From: Laccaria trichodermophora
Lineage: Eukaryota; Basidiomycota; Agaricomycetes; Agaricales; Hydnangiaceae
NCBI GenBank assembly: GCA_018417955.1
Contig: JACTVC010000013.1
Span: forward strand, 248,001-312,000
Reading direction: 5' to 3'
DNA length: 64,000 nucleotides
Every line of letters starts with the position of its first letter. The first letter of the stretch is position 1. The notes under the pieces were generated by a model. The model did not search any database and had not been told where the DNA came from. It saw nothing but the letters and a program-made list of their open reading frames with translations. Both the position numbers and the translations under genes were made by a program. This document shows positions 46,500 to 58,545 of this stretch, one piece after another.

Positions 46500-47950
46500 T
46501 GTCCGCTTTTTCACTACAAAAGTTACTAGTGTGCGCTTTTTTCATTACAAAAGTTTGTAGTGTCCGCTTTTTGGACAACAAATATTTGTAGTCTTTGCCT
46601 TTGTCATTACAAAGATTTGTAGTGTCTGCTTTTTAGACTACAAATGATTGTAGTGTCCGCTTTTTTGATTACAATGTTTGTAGTGTCCGCTTTTTAGACT
46701 ACAAATGATTGTAGTGTCCGCTTTTTTGATTACAGTGTTTGTAGTGTCCGCTTTTTAGACTACAAATGTTTATAGTCTTTGCCTTTGATTACAATGTTTG
46801 TAGTGTCCGCTTTTTAGACTACAAATGTTTGTAGTCTTTGCCTTTGTCATTATAAAGGTTTGTAGTGTCCGCTTTTTAGACTACAAATGTTTGTAGTGTC
46901 CGCTTTTCTCATTACAATGTTTGTAGTGTCCGCTTTTTAGACTACAAATGTTTGTAGTCTTTGCCTTTGTCATTACAAAGGTTTGTAGTGTCCGCTTTTT
47001 TGATTACAATGTTTGTAGTGTCCGCTTTTTAGACTACAAATGTTTGTAGTCTTTGCCTTTGTCATTATAAAGGCTTGTAGTGTCCGCTTTTTAGACTACA
47101 AATGTTTGTAGTCTTTGCCTTTGTCATTATAAAGGCTTGTAGTGTGCGCTTTTTAGACTACAAATGTTTGTAGTGTCCGCTTTTTTCATTACAGTGTTGT
47201 AGTGTTCGCTTTTTGGACTACAAATGTTTGTAGTCTTTGCCCTTTTCATGACAAAGGCCTGTAGTGTGCACTTAAAAGCAGACACTACAGACATTGTAAT
47301 GAAAAAAGCGGACACTACAAACATTTGTAGTCTAAAAAGCACACACTACAAGCCTTTGTAGTACAAAAAGTGGACACTACAAACATTGTAATGAAAAAAG
47401 CGGACACTACAAACATTTGTAGTCTAAAAAGCGCACACTACAAGCCTTTATAATGACAAAGGCAAAGACTACAAACATTTGTAGTCTAAAAAGCGGACAC
47501 TACAAGCCTTTATAATGACAAAGGCAAAGACTACAAACATTTGTAGTCTAAAAAGCGGACACTACAAACATTGTAATGAAAAAAGCGGACACTACAAACC
47601 TTTATAATGACAAAGGCAAAGACTACAAACATTTGTAGTCTAAAAAGCGGACACTACAAACATTGTAATGACAAAGGCAAAGACTATAAACATTTGTAGT
47701 CTAAAAAGCGGACACTACAAACACTGTAATCAAAAAAGCGGACACTACAATCATTTGTAGTCTAAAAAGCGGACACTACAAACATTGTAATCAAAAAAGC
47801 GGACACTACAATCATTTGTAGTCTAAAAAGCAGACACTACAAATCTTTGTAATGACAAAGGCAAAGACTACAAATATTTGTTGTCCAAAAAGCGGACACT
47901 ACAAACTTTTGTAATGAAAAAAGCGCACACTAGTAACTTTTGTAGTGAAA
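46500..47950. repeat. Mirrored TTTGTAGTGTCCGC minisatellite around the axis
   Basis: On the left, units alternate TTTGTAGTGTCCGCTTTTT, AGACTACAAATG and TTTGTAGTCTTTGCC with ATTACAA spacers. From about 47275 the same units run in reverse orientation. The axis lies inside GTAGTGT...ACACTAC (47261-47288). Because each unit carries ACTACAAA and TTTGTAGT, single units can also form small hairpins. Confidence 0.9.
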
Positions 47951-49947
47951 AAGCGGACAGTGCAAACCAAACTGATATTATGTAATGACTTTCCCAATTA
48001 GGAAATATGCGAACATCGTCATAAACAATGACAACACTAAGCTAGCCACTAACTCCAGTGGCCCAAAGAGCGTGGGAAACAGTTCTCAAGCAAAATGTGC
48101 ACTGTGCCTGACATTAGGTGTGGCAGAAAAAAGTGTAACGCTTTTCCTAATTAGGAAATGGCCCAATTGGGAAATAGTGCGGACATCGTCCTGAACAGTG
48201 ACAACACCAAGTTAGCCACTAACTCCAGTGGCCCAAAGAGCGTGGGAAATAGTTCCTGACCTAAATGCGCAGTGTGCCTGACATTAGATATGGCAGAAAA
48301 AAGTGTAATGCTTTTCCCAATTAGGAAATGGCCCAATTGGGAAATAGTGTGGACATCGTCATTAACAGTGACAACACTAAGCTAGCCACTAACTCCAGTG
48401 GCCCAAAGAGCGTGGGAAACAGTTCCCAACCCAACTGCACACTGTGCCTGACATTAGGTGTGGCAGAAAAAAGTGTAACGCTTTTCCCAATTAGGAAATG
48501 GCCCAATTAGGAAATCATCAAAGCGGACACTACAAAATCTTAGCATCACTTTGGTCAAAGCTATTGGTAAATATATGTAAACAAACTTCGAAATGAGGGT
48601 TTTCTGACTTCCTCTGCTTGAATAAAAATAGATTATGGTTCCTGATACCATGGTATGGTATGAGGGTGCATGGTATGGTGTGGTATGGTGTATGGTATGG
48701 TATGGTATGGTATGGTATGGTATGGGAGTGAAATACCATGGTATGGTATGGTATGATATGGGAGTGCAATACCATGGTATGGTATGAGGGTGCATGGTAT
48801 GGTATGAGGGTGCATGGTATGGTATGGGAGTGCCATACCATGGTATGGTATGAGGGTGCATGGTATGGCATGAGGGTGCAATACCATGGTATGGTATGAG
48901 GGTGCATGGTATGGCATGAGGGTGCAATACCATGGTATGGTATGGCATGGTATGGTATGAGAATGCAACATGGGATTAACACCATGGTATGATATTTTGA
49001 TAATGAAGACTCTTAGGACAACAAGACTTGATTCCATTTCCAATTAACAAGACTTTGGATTGGACAGATTCACTCAGCTTCAATAAATTGGACCAAATAT
49101 TATGACAAAGAACCAAACACTCAGGACAACAATACCTGATTCCATCATATGTAGTTTTTAAGAAAATTGAGATTATATGGTGTTGTTGGCCATACTATAT
49201 GTACATGCTATGTAAGTAGGTAGGACTGCCTGATTGGCCCTACTGGGCAAAATATATTTAACCTATTATTGGGAGGATTCATATTAATGGCTTTTTAGAA
49301 ATGAAAAAACCCTCAATTGAACTGATTTCCAAAGGTTGGAGTTGACTATCTAGCCTCCACTTGGAGTTGGAAATCTTAGAAAAAACCTGAAGAACCTTTC
49401 CACTTTTCTTTGCTTCTCAATGACCACTTCATCCCAATAGATGTGGTATTGTTTGATTTGGATGAATATTTGTTGAAATCAAAAGGACTGGGAAAGATAT
49501 GTATCATTAAATGGCTTTGGATGCATGAGAAAGCTGGGATAAAGCCTATTTAAATTCATTTTCAATAGATGGTTTGGACTATCTAGCCTCAACTTGTAGC
49601 TCAATATCTCAAGAAAAACATGGAGAACCACCCCACAAAAAATGGTACCCAATGGACCAGTATTGCAGCCTGCAGAATTTATTTATTTATTTTGGAAAAG
49701 GACCCCAGACACCCAGTGACAGCTTTGGTATGATGGTATCATACCATCTGGTATGGTATAACATGACATGGTATGGTATGGTACCTTGGTATTGGTATGA
49801 GTGGGATATGGTATGAGTTTTCCATTCCATGGTACCATGGTATTGGTATGGTGCTCACATACCACTCTGGAATGGGTACCATTGAGGTACCCTTAAATCC
49901 AAGAATTCATATACCTCATAGGTACCCTAAAATGGGTGACTGAAGTG

Positions 49948-49954
49948 GGTTGTC
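49948..49954 (+). repeat. 7-bp target-site duplication, right
   Basis: GGTTGTC follows the terminal CTGAAGTG and matches 44408-44414 exactly. Confidence 0.75.
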
Positions 49955-50618
49955 AGCAAGGCTACCAAATGTCTGGTCCAGAACTTCTTAAAAGTGATAG
50001 TCTTCATCACATCATTTGAGATGCCAAGTAACCATTATCTGGGGATCGATGAAGGTCAAATGACAACAAAGACTTGACAAAGACGTTTAAAACTTCTGCG
50101 CAATCAGCCGTAGTACTACAAAGTATATAGAAATCTGATCTAGGTTTGAACGTGGTAAGAGATAATCTCAGTACAGACTATTTTAGATAGCGTGTACCTT
50201 AGTAGGTGCCCTCATATCGTCCAATGGATAGAAGTGGCTCACCTCTGGTCTTGTATGGACTGACCAACGAAAGTCATACCAGTTGAGGGATTGTGATGGA
50301 AAGTCACTGGGTATTATTGTCAGGGGTGTGGGTAGAGCGGTTGTGGTGTTTCGTAGGGGTTCAACTTTTAACAAATTAGGGTGCAAAATAGAAATTGGGG
50401 AGCCAAGGTTCGCGATGACGCAGCGCTTCATGCCTGTGCTGGAATCCACGACCACGGAGGAAGTCTGCAAAAGACCCAAGCTGGTCAATTTCAGGTGGTG
50501 AATTTGAATAAAGTTTATGCTAGTGTGCCAGAGTCTCGGTTTCACTGTCAGGTGCACGTACACCAACTTCTGAGTCGCCTGTCTACCCACATCTGATAAC
50601 ATCCATAGTAGGCCCTCC
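49955..50618. other. No gene assigned
   Basis: The minus frame 50183-50764 overlaps the tail of the next gene in another frame and has no recognised domain. Otherwise featureless. Confidence 0.4.
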
Positions 50619-52193
50619 TCAGTCATCTTTAGGCAGTGTGGTACTTGTGGTGACTTCGACTGCCTTGGTGGCTGGCGGCAGAGTGGAGGTGATATTGGAG
50701 TGAGTTTGCTTATCAACTTCACCAAACATAGCAACGTCCAGAGCCTGAGCCATTTTCGTCTCATCCCCAGGGGGCATCATTATAGTGGTGGGTTCAGTGT
50801 CAGCGAGAGACACACTGGCGTGAGTTTGTACATCAACTTTGCCCACCTGCCCAAACTCAGTATTCAGTTTCGTCTCTCTTTCTTTCCCAGACGGCACCGT
50901 TATATTGCTTGTGGTGGCTTTACTGGCGCAGGAAGGCACATCCGACATACTGGAGACAGCTTGGACACCAGCTTTGCCGAGTATCGAGAGTCGCTTCCAA
51001 GTCGGTTCTCTTGGCAGTGTCTCAGTCACATCTGTGGCTGGCGTAGGTGGCAGAGTGGGAGTCATATTGAAGTGAGTTTGTGTATCAATTTTACCAAATG
51101 CAACGTCCAGGGCCGTTTCTATCTCATCCCCGCTGGGCCGTGTCATTATAGTGCTTGCGGCAATTTCGGTGTCGGCAGGAGGGGTGGCACCGGAGTGGGT
51201 GGCATCAGCCCCCAAAGACTCCTCGTCTACCATCATCACGTATGCCAAGTACGCATCATTATCATACACCACGAGGGATGTATTTGGGGTATCATGTGCA
51301 GTCATAGGTGGAGTTTCTTTGATGGTCCTACGTCGCAACCAAACCCTCATGTCAAAATATATAGAGGAGATAGGGATCCCAATTGTGACAATAAGAAAAA
51401 TCTGTACATGTTTTCAGAAAGAGCACGAAGGTGACTATGGATTGTGAAATTGACACATACTTGGCCGAAGCTTGCTGCGAACTGAGGGCCATTATGAACA
51501 ACTAAATTAATTGAAATGGTTTTTTCGATTGAAACCACCACAGAGACCCAGATGGCAACAAAAAGAGGTAAACCAATTTTCCATTCATGGTTTCTTAAGA
51601 TGCATCAATGACGCCGATGATGTGACAAATCTCCTTGAGAGTATGTCCATAGAAGATGATAATATCAGGCGACAAGAGGATAATAAGCATGATGTCCCCT
51701 GGAAAAAATGGGTTTTCAAGATGTCAATGGATAACCAGAGCTATCAAATGCAAGCCACTGACAATAACGCATAACAAAACACACCCCTGGCTGTGAATTG
51801 CACTCTGGCTGGGAACCAAAGCTCTTCTGTGTAAATAAAACAAACACAGTAAATCCATACAAAACCGTACGTTGTGAAAAAGAAAGGACACTAAGGGTGT
51901 CATCCATGTTTCCATGAACCCAGCGGAGGATGTTGACCATGAAAAAGGAGCTAAGGGTGTGAAGATAACAGAGATAAATGACAATGATTGCATTATAAAA
52001 AGATAATGTTTTGTTCACTGCTTGGATCAAGGCTGATACAAGGAGGGCTAGAGTGGTGAAGACCAATGTCCAAAACGGGCCTAAATGTCGAAAAGACATT
52101 TGGCTCAACTCAAAAGGAATCGGCAAGACTCAGATAACCCACCTTGAACATCGCAACCAGGAATACTGGCGTTGACAACTTGATAGAAACCAT
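50619..52193 (-). CDS. Multi-pass membrane protein of unknown function
   Basis: Integral membrane protein of a type common in Agaricomycetes, function unknown. The ATG at 52193 opens a hydrophobic segment (LSTPVFLVAMFK). A central block has further membrane helices (GPFWTLVFTTLALLVSALI, YNAIIVIYLCYLHTLSSFF, RTVLYGFTVFVLFTQ) and a conserved GSQPECNSQ. Then LPLFVAIWVSVVVSIE, the conserved FAASFGQ, and a last helix (FLIVTIGIPISSIYFD). The C-terminal ~230 residues are disordered, Thr/Pro-rich, with imperfect repeats around LPP, GDE and QTH, ending at 50619. Between the first segment and the second (near 52115-52145) the frame changes without a normal-sized intron, so a 1-bp frameshift may be present. 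Exon borders between 51480 and 51760 are not certain. Confidence 0.6.
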
Positions 52194-52429
52194 TAAATAA
52201 TTGTACTCTGCCACAGGAAATTTGTGAGCTGACCTAGGAGTATGCTCGTCACATAAAACGTTGATCGGACACCTGTAATCTATTCAGGGCATTCAGTAGA
52301 TACGCTATGGAACCATAACAATAGAAATTGACAATTGTCCCAATAAGTCATAGGGCTACCCCAATGGGCCCAATTACAAAAGACATTATGATACTCTACA
52401 TTGGCCCAACAACATGACAATATGTATAT

Positions 52430-52720
52430 TTGATTGTTGGGCCCAATGACGGTGCCACAGTCCAAGCTAAGGGTTTATAGATTGGCCACATGGCTTAAAT
52501 GGGGGTAATTTTGGCCATTGATATATGACGGTATTAAGGTACCATTGATAGTTGGGCCCAATGAAGGAAAATCATTAAGGGAGATGGTTGGGCCCAATGG
52601 CCCAATTATTAAGCTACAGTTGATGGTTGGGCCTAATGTAAGGTATTTGTTAAGGGAACAGGTTGGGCCCAATGGTAAAATTTCAATGCTATGGCTTGTA
52701 AGTTGGGCCCATGCCATGAT
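52430..52720 (+). repeat. GTTGGGCCCAATG degenerate tandem repeat
   Basis: About five units of 50-60 bp centred on TTGGGCCCAATG, itself nearly palindromic (TTGGGCCCAA). It lies just inside the left inverted repeat of the 52.3-57.9 kb unit and shares the GGGCCCAAT word with it. Confidence 0.75.
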
Positions 52721-52724
52721 ATAA

Positions 52725-53379
52725 GGGCCTGTTCGGGTCCCCGGTCTTGTGTCAGCTTAGGCGTTGGCCTTGCAATTTGATGAGACCGAAGCCGAATTCC
52801 CACAGGCTTGACGCGTTCGTCACGACGGTGTCACAACGTGCATTCTTAGATAATACACCATAGATAACCTCACATTAGTTCCCGTGATAAATTCTAACCT
52901 GTATTAGTACTTGAAGAATTCAGCAGAGCTCACTTAAAATCAGGGGGAATGGTCTTAATCCTCTCAAAATAAATTTACATGCAAAGTCATGGCATATCTC
53001 ACAGAATGCAATGCCTGTTCCTTACCACTGTTTAACCCTCTCTATTTTTTTTACCAGGATGTTTTTAGCATGTTTAGTGGCCATAAATCTTTGCTACCCA
53101 CAGGAGGTAGAAGGTTGAATTTTTTTAGGGGGAAGCTCATAGAAGGAACAATGGAATAAAGAATATACATCCAGAGATAATGTTTTGTAAATATTGAAGA
53201 GTACCAAACATGCATAAAGGAAATTCTAGGCCATCACCCGCGATCACGTGAGGCCGAAGCAGAGCAGAGTGCCACCGAACACGGCTTGGGCTCCACTCTG
53301 ATGACCGAGGCCATCAGCTTGGCTTCGGGCATGATTTTGGCTGGAGGCCGACGAGAAGACCGGGGACCCGAACAGGCCC
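52725..53379. mobile_element. Tourist-like (PIF/Harbinger-type) MITE
   Basis: 655 bp with perfect 24-bp terminal inverted repeats starting GGGCCTGTTCGGGTCCCC, flanked by the 3-bp direct repeat TAA (52722-52724 and 53380-53382). A GGGCCTGTT terminus with a TWA duplication is the signature of Tourist-like MITEs mobilised by PIF/Harbinger transposases. No coding capacity. It interrupts the GGGCCCAATG/tandem region. Confidence 0.85.
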
Positions 53380-53409
53380 TAAGCTATAGTTCATAGGTTA
53401 GCCCAATGA

Positions 53410-54510
53410 TTATTTGAATTTTGCGGGTGTGGGCTTTGGTCCAGTAAACCCGCAGGTCCGCTCCTGTTCCATTGGACCCACCGCCGCACAATTGTGCAAT
53501 TACACCCACGGGTTGGCTATTGTGCAGTTACCCCCATGGGGTAGCTCATGTTCTGTTACCCCTGCAGGTCGCCACATGGGCCAGATCATGTTCCGTTACC
53601 CCCACAGATCAACAATTGATCCATTACACCCTCGGGCTGGCTGTTGTTCATCACCCCCACGAGGCAGCTCTTGTTCCGTTAGCCCTGTGGGTCGCCACAC
53701 AGGCCAGATCATGTTCCATTACCCCACGGGTTGACAATAGGTCCATTACACCTGCGGTATCTTATTCCGTTTCACCCACGATGTCCAGCTCTTGTTCCCT
53801 TAGACCCACGGAACCTTCTTCCATTTGGCCTGCAGGTTTCCAATTACAGCCATGGACCATTTGTGGCTCCCCGCAGGTCTCTGATTACACCCATGGATTA
53901 CCTGCTGCTCCATTACACCTGTTGCCACCCACAGACCACCTGCTGCTCCTTGACCAATTGGCCCTCTTCCATCAGCCCCCCACCTGTGGGCCACGGATGA
54001 GCTCTTGTTCCATTACACCCGTGGGCTGCGCTCTCATCCGCAGACCTGCTCCTGTTCTGTTACCCCCATGGACCAACAATTCTTTTATCTGCGGACTGAC
54101 GGAATACCTACCGCTCCATTACATCTGCAGACACCTACGGACCACCTGCTGGTCCTTAAACAATAGGCCCTCTTCCATCAGCCCCCCACCCGCCACGTTT
54201 GCAGCTGGCCTGCAAAATGGACCAACAATTGTGCCTTTACATTCACAGACCAGTATTCCATTACACCCATGGACCAGAAATTGTGCCATTACATCCACAG
54301 ACGAGCACTTGTTCCATTACACCTGTGGGCTGTGCTCTCATCCGCGGACCTGCTCTTGTTCTGTTACCCCCGCGGACCAGCAATTATTTTATCTGTGGAC
54401 TGATGGATTACCTACCACTGCGTTTCTGCGGACACCCATTGTTGCTGTTGGACCCATGGGCCACACCATTTGTTAAGCCCATTGGTCTGTTACATCCATG
54501 GGCCACCAGC
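53410..54510 (+). repeat. Degenerate ~60-bp minisatellite
   Basis: Repeating words CTTGTTCCATTACACCC, GTGGGCTG, CGGACC and TGGACCA in loose ~55-65-bp periods. One frame is open for 334 codons (53472-54476; Pro/Thr/His-rich) only because the unit lacks stops in it. No domain is recognised, and the other frames show the same repetition. Confidence 0.8.
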
Positions 54511-54526
54511 TAGAGCTCCACAGACA

Positions 54527-55915
54527 TGAACATCTGGATTTGTATTTAACATGCTGAATGTCATTGCCCCGAAAATGCGGCCGAAAACATGTCCGGATTT
54601 GTGATTAACTTGGTGAACGTCACTGATCTGAAAATGCGGCCGAAAAAACATCCGGATTTTTATTAGTGCAACAATGGCCAAATTTTCAGATGTAATTTTG
54701 ACATGGACCAGACAACCCCCCATGGAATACGTTGATGTCTGAAATTCTAGACTACAAAACTTTGTAGTGTCTGCTTTTTAGACTACACAATTTTGTAATG
54801 ACTAGTTGAACTCAGGCAGAACTCTCTCAATTCTTAACTGATTTGGATGTTCTTGGGCTCGTTTTGACAGGTAAACCCGTGGGGTTGTGGGTACAGGTAC
54901 TCTACAGGTCATGTATGGGCCACTTGTCCGATATTTATAGGTTTTTTAGTGTCCTTGATCATGAATGAGTATATGGGTTCATGGGTCTATGGTTGAAGGA
55001 GTGAAAAGGGTGGACATTTTGCCATTGCTGGATCATTGGTTTACTATGTATAAGTATATATATGTTCATGGAGATATGGTTCAAGGAGTGAGAATGACAT
55101 AGTTCAATCTTAAAACTAAGTGAAATACCGGAATGTCAAATTGTCCATCCTTTTCACTCCTTCAATGATAGTCCCATGAAAATATGTACTTATTCATAGT
55201 GAAGGACACTACAAATTATATGTCAGAAAAGTGGACTACAAGCTTTCAACTTTGGGAGACCAGACATCAATGAATAAGTACATATGTTCATGGGGATGTA
55301 TGGTTGAAGAGGTGACACAGACAGTGAAAGCAATAGCAAAATGCCCACCACTATCACTCCTTCAGCTATAGCACCCTGAATCTATGTACTTATTCATAAT
55401 AAAGCAATGATACAGAAATGGCAAATGTCCACTCTTCTCACTCCTTCAACCATAGACCCATGAACCCATATACTCATTCATGATCAAGGACACTAAAAAA
55501 CCTATAAATATCGGACAAGTGGCCCATACATGACCTGTAGAGTACCTGTACCCACAACCCCACGGGTTTACCTGTCAAAACGAGCCCAAGAACATCCAAA
55601 TCAGTTAAGAATTGAGAGAGTTCTGCCTGAGTTCAACTAGTCATTACAAAATTGTGTAGTCTAAAAAGCAGACACTACAAAGTTTTGTAGTCTAGAATTT
55701 CAGACATCAACGTATTCCATGGGGGGTTGTCTGGTCCATGTCAAAATTACATCCGAAATTTTGGCCATTGTTGCACTAATAAAAATCCGGATGTTTTTTC
55801 GGCCGCATTTTTGGATCAGTGACATTCACCAAGTTAATCACAAATCCGGACATGTTTTCGGCCGCATTTTCGGGGCAATGACATTCAGCATGTTAAATAC
55901 AGATCCGGATGTTTT
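54527..55915. repeat. 1.4-kb palindrome (second inverted duplication)
   Basis: Left arm 54527-55220 and right arm 55222-55915 are reverse complements about an axis near 55221. Outer parts (for example 54527-55010) match closely; the inner ~200 bp per arm are diverged. The arms contain CTTTGTAGTGTCTGCTTTTT (near 54760) and its reverse complement (near 55660), the motif found in the giant palindrome. Confidence 0.85.
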
Positions 55916-57670
55916 TTTGGCCGCATTTTCGGAGCAGTGACATTGACCAAGTCAACTACAACTCCGGACATTTTTTCAGCCACATTTTCAGGGAAATGAC
56001 ATTCAGCATGTTAAATACAAATCCGGATGTTTTTTCGGCCACATTTTCGGAGCAGTGACATTGACCAAGTCAACTACAACTCCGGACATTTTTTCAGCCG
56101 CATTTTCGGGGTAATGACATTCAGCATGTTAAATACAAATCCGGATGTTTTTGTGACCGCATTTTCGGGTACTTGAAGTATAAATTTCAGACATTGGAGC
56201 ATTCCATGGGGGTTGTCTGGCCCCTGTCAAAATTACATCTGAAATTTCGGACATTGGTGCAGTCTACAGGGATCATTATTTCCGGATGGAAGTAACTTGA
56301 AAAATTTCAGACTTCAGAGCATTCCGCGGGGGTTGTCTGGTCCATGTCAACATTACATCCGAAACTTCAGACATTGGTGCACTAATAAACATCCAGATGT
56401 TTTGTTGGCTGCATTTTCGGATCAGTGATGTTCACCAAGTTAATCACAAATCCAGACATTTTTCGGCCTCATTTTCGGGTACTTGAAGTACTAAATTTCG
56501 GACATTGGAGCATTCCATGGGGGTTGTCTGGCCCCTGTCAAAATTACATCTGAAATTTCGGACATTTGTGCACTCTACAGAGATTAATACATCTGAATGG
56601 AAATGACCCACAAAATTTCGGACTTCAGAGCATTCCGCATGGGGCTTGTCTGGTCCATGTCAAAATTACATCCAAAACTTCGGACATTGCTGCACTAATA
56701 CAAATCACACTAATACAAATCCAGATGTTTTTTTGGCCACATTTTCGGAGCAGTGACATTGACCAAGTCAACTACAACTCCGGACATTTTTTCAGCCACA
56801 TTTTCGGGGTAATGACATTCAGCATGTTAAATACAAATCCGGATGTTTTTTTGACAGCATTTTTGGGTACTTGAAGTATAAATCTCAGACATTGGAGCAT
56901 TCCATGGGGGTTGTCTGGCCCCTGTCAAAATTACATCCAAAAATTCGGACATTGGTGCAGTCTATGGGGATCATTATATCCGGATGGAAATAACTTAAAA
57001 AATTTCGGCCTTCAGAGCAATCCATGGGGGGGCTGTCTGGTCTGTGTCAAAATTACATCCGAAACTTCGGACATTGGTGCACTAATACAAATCTGGATGT
57101 CTTTCTGGCCACATTTTCAGAGCAGTGACATTCACCAAGTTAATCACAAATCCAGACATTTTTTTGGCCGCATTTTCGGTGCAATGACATTCAGCATGTT
57201 AAATACGGATCTGGATGTTTTTTCGGCCGCATTTTCGGGTGCTTGAAGTTCTAAATTTCGGGCATTGAAGCATTCCACGGGGGTTGTCTGGCGCCTGTCA
57301 AAATTACATCTGAAATTTCGGACAGTGTTGTACTAATACAAATCCGGATGTTTTTTCGGCCCCGTTTTTGGAGCAGTGACATTTACCCAGTCAACTACAA
57401 CTCCGGACATTTTTTCGGCCGCATTTTCGGGGCAATGACATTCAGCATCTTAAATACAAATCCGGATGTTTTTTTCGGCCACATTTTCGGAGCAGTGACA
57501 TTAACTAAGTTAATCACAAATCCGGACATTTTCTCAGCCACATTTTTGGAGCACTGGTATTCTGCATACTAGTGACAAATCTGGACTTTTCTTCAGCCAC
57601 ATATTTGGGGCAGTGACATCCAACATGGCAACCACAAATCCAGACATTTTTTCAGTTGCATTTTCGGAGC
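55730..57670 (+). repeat. TCCGGA/CGGCCGCATTTTCGG higher-order satellite array
   Basis: Basic units of ~60-65 bp read TCCGGATGTTTTTTCGG, CCGCATTTTCGGGGCA, ATGACATTCAGCATGTTAAA. Alternating with them is a second unit type (GTGACATTCACCAAG, TTAATCACAAATCCGGACA). A further block, GGAGCATTCCATGGGGG with TTGTCTGGCC, recurs at about 56190, 56500, 56890 and 57260, giving a 310-390-bp higher-order period. Open frames through it are repeat translation. Confidence 0.85.
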
Positions 57671-58059
57671 ACTTGCAGTCAGCATGTCAATGCTTTGGGT
57701 GATCTCTTGAACGCATGTGGCCCAACATTTGGCCATTCTGTAGATTATACTTTGGGTACCTATGGTACCATTGATTATGGCAATAACCACCTCTGCAGAA
57801 TATGCATTGGGCCACACATTAATACCATATGCTGTAAACATCCATTGGTCCCAGGTATGGATCCATAGTGTCCATGTGTATTGGGCCCATTGGGGTAGCC
57901 CTATGACTTATTGGGACAATTGTCAATTTCTATTGTTATGGTACTATAGTGACATCTATGTATACTTGTGAGGCCTTACCAACATTAATGGACGTTCAAG
58001 CTACAACCTCGGATTCTCGATCATACATCAGGGATCCAGACACCCCCAAGAAAGCACTA

Positions 58060-58545
58060 CTCCTGTTGCTAAACATGAGTTGCTGCTTCAAGCTACAAGA
58101 AGACAAAAAGATCAGAACAATAGTGATAGAACAAAACAGCGAGGAATACGTCCAGTTCCTTTGAACAAATTTGATATTATTCTTGACATGTAAAAGCCCT
58201 TGGAAATGTTGTTGCAGAGATCGACGAAAGTTGTCCTTGAACGTTATCACTATAAAAAAAGAAAAGCCTGAAGAACTTGACCCCTACTCCTTTCACTAAA
58301 CGGGAGTTGCTGCTTCAAGCTACGAGCAGAGAAAAACATAAGAACGATAGTGATAGAACAAGACAGTGAGGAATACATACAGGTTGCTTTGAATAAATTT
58401 GGTGTTCAATTCTCGATGCCAATCCCCCATGGAAGAAGGCCTTTGGAAATGTCATTGCAGCAGTAAATGAAAGGACATCTTCACTTTGAGAAGAAGAGCT
58501 TGACAAACTCAACCCCCATCATAGAAGAAATAAAGGATTGAGAAG
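58060..58545 (+). repeat. Diverged ~240-bp direct duplication
   Basis: GAGTTGCTGCTTCAAGCTAC, ACAATAGTGATAGAACAA and GAGGAATACGTCCAG at about 58077-58160 recur with substitutions at about 58304-58385. The first copy is in frame with a short open frame (57949-58164) containing DPDTPKKALLLLL. This may be a duplicated exon of a decayed gene; I cannot identify it. Confidence 0.55.

Larger units (their letters stand above)
44415..49947. mobile_element. Giant foldback element (5.53-kb palindrome)
   Basis: The left arm (44415 to about 47274) and the right arm (about 47275 to 49947) are reverse complements. They start CACTTCAGTCACCC and end GGGTGACTGAAGTG. Long stretches look identical; a compared 80-codon frame (44546-44788 against 49574-49816) differs by one residue. 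The arms differ in length only by repeat-unit loss within the TACCA tracts and the inner minisatellite. No protein-coding gene is supported. The 7-bp direct repeat flanking both ends indicates that the palindrome was inserted as a unit by a transposase supplied elsewhere. Confidence 0.85.
52305..57949. mobile_element. Candidate non-coding element bounded by ~70-bp inverted repeats
   Basis: The sequence 52305-52373 (CTATGGAACCATAAC ... CCAATGGGCCCAAT) is the near-exact reverse complement of 57880-57949 (ATTGGGCCCATTGG ... GTTATGGTACTATAG), with two differences near the outer end. Weaker similarity continues inwards on both sides. The 5.6 kb between contains no gene, only satellite-like arrays, a palindrome and a nested MITE. 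A target-site duplication was not found. Confidence 0.6.

Noticed and set aside
46500..47950. CRISPR-like array
   Set aside because: Repeats are contiguous minisatellite units in mirrored orientation without unique spacers, and this is a eukaryotic genome.
44415..49947. Palindrome as a simple assembly inversion
   Set aside because: The exact 7-bp direct repeat outside both termini and small differences between arms argue for a real inserted structure; long reads would settle it.
50700..51434. 244-codon plus-strand frame
   Set aside because: It is opposite the Thr/Pro-rich tail of the minus-strand membrane protein, which has the better coding signature (membrane helices and conserved FAASFGQ in the same gene).
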